Shown here: positions 58,134 to 64,000 of the stretch, one piece after another
How the letters are laid out: the number at the start of each line of letters is the position of its first letter
How positions within the stretch are numbered: the stretch's first letter is position 1
Assembly: GCF_026262505.1 (NCBI RefSeq)
Contig: NC_067206.1
Location: 12,706,205-12,770,204, forward strand
Direction of reading: 5' to 3'
Source: Trichomonas vaginalis G3
Lineage: Eukaryota; Parabasalia; Trichomonadida; Trichomonadidae
Length of the DNA stretch: 64,000 bases
Made by a program: the position numbers and the translations under genes
Notes under the pieces: model-generated
What the model was told of the DNA's origin: nothing
What the model saw: only the letters and a program-made list of their open reading frames with translations
Databases searched by the model: none

Positions 58134-58709
58134 ATGACTTTATCTGATGATGACGAAGGGTTTTATTGTCCTATTTGCAATGCTGATCTAACAGAGCAAG
58201 ATAGCATGTGGAGACAAGTTCATATTAATAATTGTTTAGCCAAAGAAGGAAAGCCTGAAGAAAAACCATGCCAAGTTCAGTTATGCCCGATATGCAATAT
58301 GGATCTAACTCATGTTTCCGCAAAGATTGCAGAATCACATATTAATCATTGTTTAGATTCTCAAGCTCAAAAAAATTCAATTAAACGCACATCAGATCGT
58401 TGTCCATATTGTGGTGCGAATCTAAAAGGACTCACAGAACGACAAAAGAAAGTTCATCAACAAATGTGCAGAGAAACTGAAAAAGCAACTGATTCATCTA
58501 TTTATCAATATCCAAAAGTTGTTGAAACACTCGAAACTCCAGCAGAGTGGGAAGTTGCACAAGAAGTTGGACCAATAACCGTTGATTCGAAACTTCCGAA
58601 TCCTAAAAACGAAGAGGAAATTCCAATATTTGGCGAAGTATTCACAACAGATCAACTTCAGTTCGTTGATAAGCATTTTTATTCAAATCTTCCAAATATT
58701 GCAAAATAA
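58134..58709 (+). CDS. Protein with three UBZ4-type CCHC zinc fingers, 191 aa
   Basis: ATG at 58134 (MTLSDDDEGFYCPIC). Three fingers of the pattern CPxC-x14-HxxxC: C12/C15/H30/C34, C51/C54/H69/C73 and C90/C93/H108/C112. The first two read CPICNxDLT...HINxCL, which is the Rad18/SLX4-type ubiquitin-binding zinc finger (UBZ4). The C-terminal 70 residues are acidic without a recognised domain. UBZ fingers bind ubiquitin in DNA repair and replication factors; the finger array and the acidic lead are suggestive of a SLX4-like or other repair adaptor, but no SAP, BTB or nuclease domain is present. Confidence 0.65.
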   Translation: MTLSDDDEGFYCPICNADLTEQDSMWRQVHINNCLAKEGKPEEKPCQVQLCPICNMDLTHVSAKIAESHINHCLDSQAQKNSIKRTSDRCPYCGANLKGLTERQKKVHQQMCRETEKATDSSIYQYPKVVETLETPAEWEVAQEVGPITVDSKLPNPKNEEEIPIFGEVFTTDQLQFVDKHFYSNLPNIAK

Positions 58710-58914
58710 TGTTATAATTTAGCAATTAAGCATGCCAATATATGAGATATCAATATAATTGGGTATCCATATGAATGAACATATTATTATCTAATATTTC
58801 ATTCTTGTTTCGACATTGTAAACATTGATTTAATTGGATTTATATTTAATAGACCTTATATATTTCTATGCGGTTTAATCGTCCATTATTTTTATATTTT
58901 TAATTTTACATTGA

Positions 58915-59646
58915 ATGATAAGTAGCAACCATCAGAAAATTTTTTATTGTTTGTTCAAGCTACTTAATGGGATTGATGGATTGAATGATGACATTCATGC
59001 AGCAATTGTTAAATCAAAGGATAAAACAAAAATTAACAATCTTTTTGTAATCAATGATCTTATGATACAAGTTGATACACTTCAAGAGGATGAGATAGAT
59101 TATGAACCAATTTCGGAACTTCTATTCAAAAATAATTCACCTCAATATATTCGAACAATAGATTTTCTCAACTACATAATAGATGAACTTAAAAATTATT
59201 CTATTCGAGTATTTTCACCTGATTTGTCCAATTTACAATATTTTGATTATGATAAATCGAAAAATAATATTTTAAGCTCAAAATATCAATTTAAGAATGA
59301 AGAATTCAACCTGTATATGATACTTTCGTGCAATTACAACCAAATAAATCTTGCTATTCTAGATGAAAATAATATTTGGAATATTTACTCGAATCAAAAC
59401 TCTTTATCGAGTTCTATTAATAACAAAAACGCAAGTGATAAATTACAAGAACTGATTCTTGATGAAAATCATACAAAATTGTTTTATAAAAAAACATCTA
59501 ATAATAATACAGTATTTTCTGCTCCAACTCATGTACTTAAGCATAGAATTAACAATGTTTCCATTTCTCAGTTCTTCGGTGTAGGGATAGCTCTTATTGC
59601 ACTAATTTTAATTATAAAACTAATAGGAGGAGACCAATCATCATAA
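58915..59646 (+). CDS. Tail-anchored hypothetical protein, 243 aa
   Basis: ATG at 58915 (MISSNHQKIFYCLFKLLNGI). The product is Asn/Asp/Ile-rich with a soluble region of about 210 residues (strands LYMILSCNYNQINLAIL then NIWNIYS), and one hydrophobic helix near the end (about 218-236, VGIALIALILIIKLIGG) followed by a short tail, so the bulk faces the cytosol. No family recognised. It lies 200 bp behind the zinc-finger gene on the same strand. Confidence 0.55.
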   Translation: MISSNHQKIFYCLFKLLNGIDGLNDDIHAAIVKSKDKTKINNLFVINDLMIQVDTLQEDEIDYEPISELLFKNNSPQYIRTIDFLNYIIDELKNYSIRVFSPDLSNLQYFDYDKSKNNILSSKYQFKNEEFNLYMILSCNYNQINLAILDENNIWNIYSNQNSLSSSINNKNASDKLQELILDENHTKLFYKKTSNNNTVFSAPTHVLKHRINNVSISQFFGVGIALIALILIIKLIGGDQSS

Positions 59647-59767
59647 TAATATATCTAATTGCTATGTTTTTGTATAATTTTGTTAATCATAATCTAAAAT
59701 TCATTCAATTAATGATAAATTTACAATTTTTTTATGGTAAAGCTATAGAAAATCTTTACAAGATAAT

Positions 59768-61894
59768 TTAATTTACTAGAGAAGTAACTTCACTGTGAAT
59801 TTCTTTAATCTTTTTCTTAGTCTCGTTAATTTTGAGTTTCAACTGTGAAATTGCTTGATCTTTAACAACAAATAGTTCTTCTGCTCTTGAACTGATCTTG
59901 TTTTTCGTTGATTCGTGCTGAGAAACAAGAGAATTTATTAATTTCAAATGATTCTTTTTTTCTCTATCAATTTCATGTGAAAACTTTTCTAATTCACTCT
60001 GCAATGCCAATACTTCTTGTGATTCTTCTTCCTCTTCCTCAAAATTGTATTTTAATAATTTTGCTTCGAGATCTCTTAAATTATCAGCATAATACAGCTT
60101 CTCGCCTCTCATTTGGCTAAAGTTATCTTCATTTGAGCTTCTTTCAGCACTTAAATTTTCATAATTTAATTTTAATTTTTCTAATTCTTGATTTAATGAC
60201 AATAACTCTTCGTCAAGATCAGATATTTCATTATCAAGGTTATATATTATAAGATCATTATTCTCTGAAGCTTTTTTAATTTCATTATTTTCCATCTCTT
60301 TCATTTCTTTGACCATGTTCTCACGGTTCTCCTGTACATTATTTACCTGGCTTTCCAACTGCTTTTCGAAGTCAGATTTCAGTTTTTGCTCAACAAATAA
60401 TCTTAAATTTTTTTCTTCTTCGGGAGAAAGCTTTGGAACTTCGATTTGTTGAGGAATTTGGCTCTTTGCATTTTTAACGTTCTGACGAACAATTTTTCTT
60501 CGTTTTGAGAAAAATGATTTTTCATTTTGAATTTTTTGTTTTGTTTCTTCAAATAACTGCTGTAAATTATTATCCCTATCTGTTTCTATCTCAGAAATCT
60601 GTTTCAGAAGTGCATTTTTCTGAATTTCGTATTCTGAATTTAAATTATTTTGAATTTTTTCAAATTTTTGTCTGGCAGCGATTTCCTCTTGCGAAATGAA
60701 CACTCTCGGCTTGAATATCTTTAATTCATCAAATGCAGCTTCATGAATCCTTTTAATTTCGTTTTCGTGTTCAATTTCCAAAGATTCAATATTTTCTTCA
60801 TGTTCTTGCTGCAATTTAAGGAAGAATGGGTAGAACTCTTTACTACATTGTTCTCTGATCTCTTTTTCTCGCTCTTTAAGAAGTTTTTCAGTATTTTTTG
60901 AAAAATCAAAATTTAATTTCACTTTTTTTACATTTATTGGAGCATTAACAATGTCATTGATCTTAGATGTTATTTCTGATATCTTAGATGTCAATAATTC
61001 GTTCTCTGCAAGCTGTGTTGCTGCTCTGGATTGTAATTCTTCAATCATTGCTTTGTAGCGGTTTTTCATCTCTTCCCTTTTACGTTGGACTTTGCCATCG
61101 AAGCCTAGTTTCCTTGATTCTAAGTCATTCTTGATTTTGGCAATTTCATTCATCATAAAATCAATATTCCTTTCTTTTTCTTGAATTTTTGTATGCAATT
61201 GGGATATTGCATCTTTGTTTCTTTCTGAAAACTCGTCTGCTGCAGTTGTTTGCCGTTTTGGACTTTTATTTGAAGATTTTAATTTTGAAATTGTCATTTC
61301 TGGACTGTAAATGTTGGAAATCATAGTTTGCAGGTATTTCTTTGGGGTTTTGTTTGGTGAGGAGTTAATAAGATTGACTAAATCGTTTTCTTTTTTGATG
61401 AAAAATGTTTGAATTTGTTTAAATCGAGATGGAGCAATGTTTTTCGTATTCTCATCGACTAAAAGTGTAAAATATTTATGTAGTATCTGTAAACCAACAA
61501 CAGGTGAAGAAAGAACTTCATCTAAGAAAGAAGGCCATTTTTCTGGGAAATCTTTAATAGCAATCATTGCTACAATAGTAATCAATTGTTTATTTATTAT
61601 TGAATCATAAGATTGTGCATGAGAAAATGCAAAATTTCGAATTTGATTTTGTAATTCAATGTTTTGAGAATCAGATGCTGAAAGATAGTTTATTATGATA
61701 TTACACGCAACAATTTGAGCATTGATTTGGCCGGATTTGAGTAAACCAATCGAATAATTGATTGATTCTGGAGATTCGATGAATTTGGCAACTGATTCAA
61801 CTGATTTTTCATCCTGTTTGTCTGGATCATTTGAAGTTTCTGAAATAACTTTGATAACTTTCTCTATATCAGGATTATTTCTCTTTTTCATCAC
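59768..61894 (-). CDS. Exportin-like N-terminus joined to a long coiled coil, 708 aa
   Basis: ATG at 61894 (MMKKRNNPDIEKVIKVISET). Residues about 30-150 resemble the N-terminal HEAT repeats of importin-beta/exportins: AKFIESPESINYSIGLLKSG, IVACNIIINYLS and above all IVAMIAIKDFPEKWPSFLDE, the W-P-x-F motif shared by exportin 1 and related carriers. From about 195 to the end the protein is an almost continuous coiled coil with Lys/Glu/Gln heptads. It lacks the rest of a carrier, so it is not a working exportin. Either the domain serves as a docking module or the fusion is a lineage product. Initial bases upstream carry the TTTTGTAAAGTGTCAAA motif. Confidence 0.6.
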   Translation of the reverse strand: MMKKRNNPDIEKVIKVISETSNDPDKQDEKSVESVAKFIESPESINYSIGLLKSGQINAQIVACNIIINYLSASDSQNIELQNQIRNFAFSHAQSYDSIINKQLITIVAMIAIKDFPEKWPSFLDEVLSSPVVGLQILHKYFTLLVDENTKNIAPSRFKQIQTFFIKKENDLVNLINSSPNKTPKKYLQTMISNIYSPEMTISKLKSSNKSPKRQTTAADEFSERNKDAISQLHTKIQEKERNIDFMMNEIAKIKNDLESRKLGFDGKVQRKREEMKNRYKAMIEELQSRAATQLAENELLTSKISEITSKINDIVNAPINVKKVKLNFDFSKNTEKLLKEREKEIREQCSKEFYPFFLKLQQEHEENIESLEIEHENEIKRIHEAAFDELKIFKPRVFISQEEIAARQKFEKIQNNLNSEYEIQKNALLKQISEIETDRDNNLQQLFEETKQKIQNEKSFFSKRRKIVRQNVKNAKSQIPQQIEVPKLSPEEEKNLRLFVEQKLKSDFEKQLESQVNNVQENRENMVKEMKEMENNEIKKASENNDLIIYNLDNEISDLDEELLSLNQELEKLKLNYENLSAERSSNEDNFSQMRGEKLYYADNLRDLEAKLLKYNFEEEEEESQEVLALQSELEKFSHEIDREKKNHLKLINSLVSQHESTKNKISSRAEELFVVKDQAISQLKLKINETKKKIKEIHSEVTSLVN

Positions 61895-61917
61895 TTTACA
61901 TTGTCAAAAATTATAAT

Positions 61918-61934
61918 TTGACACTTTACAAAAG
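61918..61934 (-). promoter_or_regulatory. Upstream motif TTTTGTAAAGTGTCAAA
   Basis: 24 bp before the ATG on the gene strand; the same bases stand upstream of the CLASP-like gene (42702-42719). Confidence 0.4.
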
Positions 61935-62025
61935 CATAATTATTTATAAAAACAATTTAATAATTAAACATAGTCAAAATATCTAATAGAGGTTTGGCTG
62001 TTCCTTCCTGAGAAGGAGAAGAAGG

Positions 62026-62166
62026 ATGAATAGAGATGTACTTTTAGTAGATGTTTGTACAAATGTTGGTGAAGTATTCAAGAAAGCTCACAGCAACGCT
62101 GCTGAACTTAGACTTTATAGTATCACTGGCAAAGTATCCAGTTTCATTAACAATTTTGACATCTAG
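62026..62166 (+). CDS. Small ORF, 46 aa
   Basis: ATG at 62026 (MNRDVLLVDVCTNVGEVFKK), TAG at 62166. The codon mix is balanced and unlike the A/T-run frames around it, and a purine-rich GAAGGAGAAGAAGG lead precedes it. It might be a short gene or a remnant of a longer one. No family recognised. Confidence 0.3.
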   Translation: MNRDVLLVDVCTNVGEVFKKAHSNAAELRLYSITGKVSSFINNFDI

Positions 62167-62209
62167 TTCATTGAATAACTTATTAAATATAATATTTTAA
62201 AAATTGGAG

Positions 62210-63001
62210 TCATTGGATAGTTTGTTTGATGTTGTTTGTGGAATTTTCTAGACAGTATTCAATTAATGTCTGAGAATGAGTGGATTTCATTTCATAATCG
62301 TTAAGATCGCGATAATATTGGATACGTTTTGTTCTTTCTGATGATTTTTTGAGATTGTCGAGTTTAGATATCAATTCTTTTTCTTCTTTTGGTAAATTTT
62401 TGGAGTTTTCAAGATTTTTGCGTACAATTTCAAGTCGCTGATTCATATATTCGTAGTCTCTTTCTATGTTTGAAATGTTTAACTCTTTTTCTGCTGATAA
62501 TTCGATTTTCATATTTAACATATTGAGTTGATTCTTTTTTACAGATAATTCCGTTGTTGAATCGCGTAATACTTGCTCGGGATTTAATGATATATTATAC
62601 TTTTCGTTTCTAATATGTTGAATTTCTGAGAAAACGTCATTATTCATGTTTGCAATGAGATTTGAGCGATTCTGATTGTCTTTTTGTAATGATATATACT
62701 TATTTCTGAGTTCTTTGATTTCGCTTTCTAATCTTTTAACTTCACTTGTTGCTTCATCAAGAATTTGAACATGATTTGGGGGTAAACGGGATGTAATTTT
62801 GTTAATCCTTCCAGAATAATCATCAATGAGGAGATCTTGCTCGATTTTACCTTTGCGATATTTTTCAAGATCTTCTGTTAATTGCTCAACTTCTGTTTTC
62901 AGGCTTTCAACAAGTCCTTGACTTCCAGGGTTAAATAACCCTTTGTTTTCTGCTTGTTTCTTGCCTTCACTTTTTGCAAACAAATTCAATACATTAAACA
63001 T
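62210..63001 (-). CDS. Coiled-coil protein, about 263 aa
   Basis: The frame opens at 63052, but the ATG at 63001 (MFNVLNLFAKSEGKKQAENK) is preferred because an initiator-like TCATTT lies between the two. Apart from a short N-terminus the chain consists of coiled-coil heptads (about 30-120 and 135-240). No other domain. It lies in the same orientation as the exportin-like fusion gene, with a small plus-strand ORF between them. Confidence 0.55.
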   Translation of the reverse strand: MFNVLNLFAKSEGKKQAENKGLFNPGSQGLVESLKTEVEQLTEDLEKYRKGKIEQDLLIDDYSGRINKITSRLPPNHVQILDEATSEVKRLESEIKELRNKYISLQKDNQNRSNLIANMNNDVFSEIQHIRNEKYNISLNPEQVLRDSTTELSVKKNQLNMLNMKIELSAEKELNISNIERDYEYMNQRLEIVRKNLENSKNLPKEEKELISKLDNLKKSSERTKRIQYYRDLNDYEMKSTHSQTLIEYCLENSTNNIKQTIQ

Positions 63002-63028
63002 TATTCCAAAATGGCTTAAAACTATCAA

Positions 63029-63034
63029 AAATGA
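63029..63034 (-). promoter_or_regulatory. Initiator-like TCATTT
   Basis: On the gene strand, 27 bases before the preferred ATG (63001) and downstream of the first one, which supports the shorter protein. Confidence 0.4.
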
Positions 63035-63052
63035 GTTGGCCAATCTTATCAA

Positions 63053-64000
63053 TATGAAACATTGATTCAGGACAGTTCATTCATTAAATAAAGCCTATAA
63101 TTGATTTGGATTTATACTATTTCATAGAAACAAGATAATAAATATTTGCATACAATAGGTTGAACTCAGCGAATTCAAATATATTCAAGAAACACATTTA
63201 TATTATTAGTGGATTTTGATTCCTTCCAGAAGAAACTTGAGACCCCGGTACATTACACTAGTATCCGAGGCCTCTGAGATTAAATCCTCCAAAGAATTCA
63301 AACAGATGCAGCTATCTATCATTCTTTCAACCAATAGAAGGAATTTTAGATAGCTGCATCTGGAAGTGGGATCAGAGGATATCTATAGCTTTCTTTTATA
63401 AGGGTTGGGTGCTATGGAGCTCCCGGAAAGTCTTAAAAGTATAGTGCAGGCTATGAAAAAATAAAATGCGAAAAAATGGTTTACAAAAGGGGTGTTCTTT
63501 GTGACTCTTCTTTTATGATTTTGACCAGAATGCAAAAAAGCGATTTTATGTAAATCTTCACTCTTTGACACTTAAAACAGAATGCTAAAGCAGGTATATA
63601 AATAAATGTATATGATTCTTTATGTTTCTATCAAGTTTTAAATAAAATTCGGACTTGAAATTAGGAATTTAAGCATAATTAGAATATATTGTTCTACATG
63701 CTGCTAGTGCAACTTATACAAGCTCAGATTTAATATTTTCCTCACTCTCAGTGAAGGAACTCTCAGCATTAGAAATGTAAACTATTCAAATATTGAATGG
63801 CACACCTTTTGATTCACATTTTCCTCAAAAATAAATCTTTTCTTTTATTTAATCGTTTTCGCATTAAATGCAATCATTGATATTACTAAAGATCGATAAA
63901 TGATGCGGACATTGGCGATCATTCGGGATGCGATCAACGATTGACACTGGTTCTCAAAATAGCGATCAAGATTTCAAACCATTTGAAAAGAATCTGAAAG
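63053..64000. other. Intergenic DNA with a hairpin and a B4-like fragment
   Basis: No gene supported. The hairpin at 63303-63362 and a fragment GCTATGGAGCTCCCGG near 63410 resemble the units at 50.2-50.5 kb. GCGATC-type repeats occur close to the window end. Confidence 0.45.
63303..63362. repeat. Hairpin E, 16-bp perfect stem
   Basis: CAGATGCAGCTATCTA pairs perfectly with TAGATAGCTGCATCTG; centre with a further partly paired TCATTC / GAATT. Confidence 0.92.

Noticed and set aside
1-64000. CRISPR arrays
   Set aside because: The repeats in the window are tandem or palindromic and lack regular unique spacers; the DNA is eukaryotic.

Overview
The window is AT-rich eukaryotic DNA with short intron-poor genes, and it looks like a parabasalid protist, most likely a trichomonad such as Tritrichomonas. 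The reasons are: a BspA-type leucine-rich surface protein; ankyrin-repeat proteins of the trichomonad kind; Maverick/Polinton elements; initiator-like TCAYTW motifs a few bases upstream of several ATGs; and an EF-1alpha of the parabasalid type. The species is inferred, not proven.

Layout. Positions 1-280 are the right tip of one Polinton, lying inside an integrase-type gene on the minus strand (281-963). From 964 to about 12.2 kb is host DNA: a coiled-coil protein, a BspA-like LRR protein, an ankyrin gene that is out of frame at two simple-sequence tracts, a tail-anchored TBC-domain (Rab GAP-like) protein, a 113-bp tandem repeat, and a striking 482-bp inverted repeat (10599-11755). A pogo/Tc1-type DDE transposase (12284-13783) abuts a second, nearly full-length Polinton (about 13784-35832).

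That Polinton has 738-bp terminal inverted repeats that each carry the same ORF. Its other parts are an A32/FtsK-type packaging ATPase, a very long fibre protein ending in a phage tail-collar domain, a retroviral-type integrase, two KilA-N genes, protein-primed DNA polymerase B with a possible OTU-like N-terminus, a major capsid protein, candidate minor capsid proteins and several small basic or membrane proteins. Many of the ORFs are interrupted (roughly ten breaks overall), so it is treated as a fossil. The TIRs are practically identical, which suggests recent arrival or homogenisation.

Right of the Polinton come an unknown host gene directly at its tip, a three-unit hairpin array (36.6-36.9 kb), a MAN1-like inner nuclear membrane protein, ribosomal protein eL33 (L35Ae), a CLASP/TOG protein, an LRR protein, EF-1alpha, two coiled-coil proteins (one CEP131-like), a 6.5-kb gene-poor stretch full of imperfect hairpins, a Pro/Tyr-rich small protein, ESCRT-I VPS28, a triple UBZ-type zinc-finger protein, a tail-anchored protein, an exportin-like/coiled-coil fusion and a further coiled-coil protein.

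The most unusual material outside the Polinton is the family of 35-60-bp imperfect hairpins. They occur as arrays at 10.8, 36.6 and 49.9-50.7 kb and as single copies near 50.8, 52.0 and 63.3 kb. Several share a loop-proximal core of the type CTCATT-GATGAG. I could not assign them to any known element.
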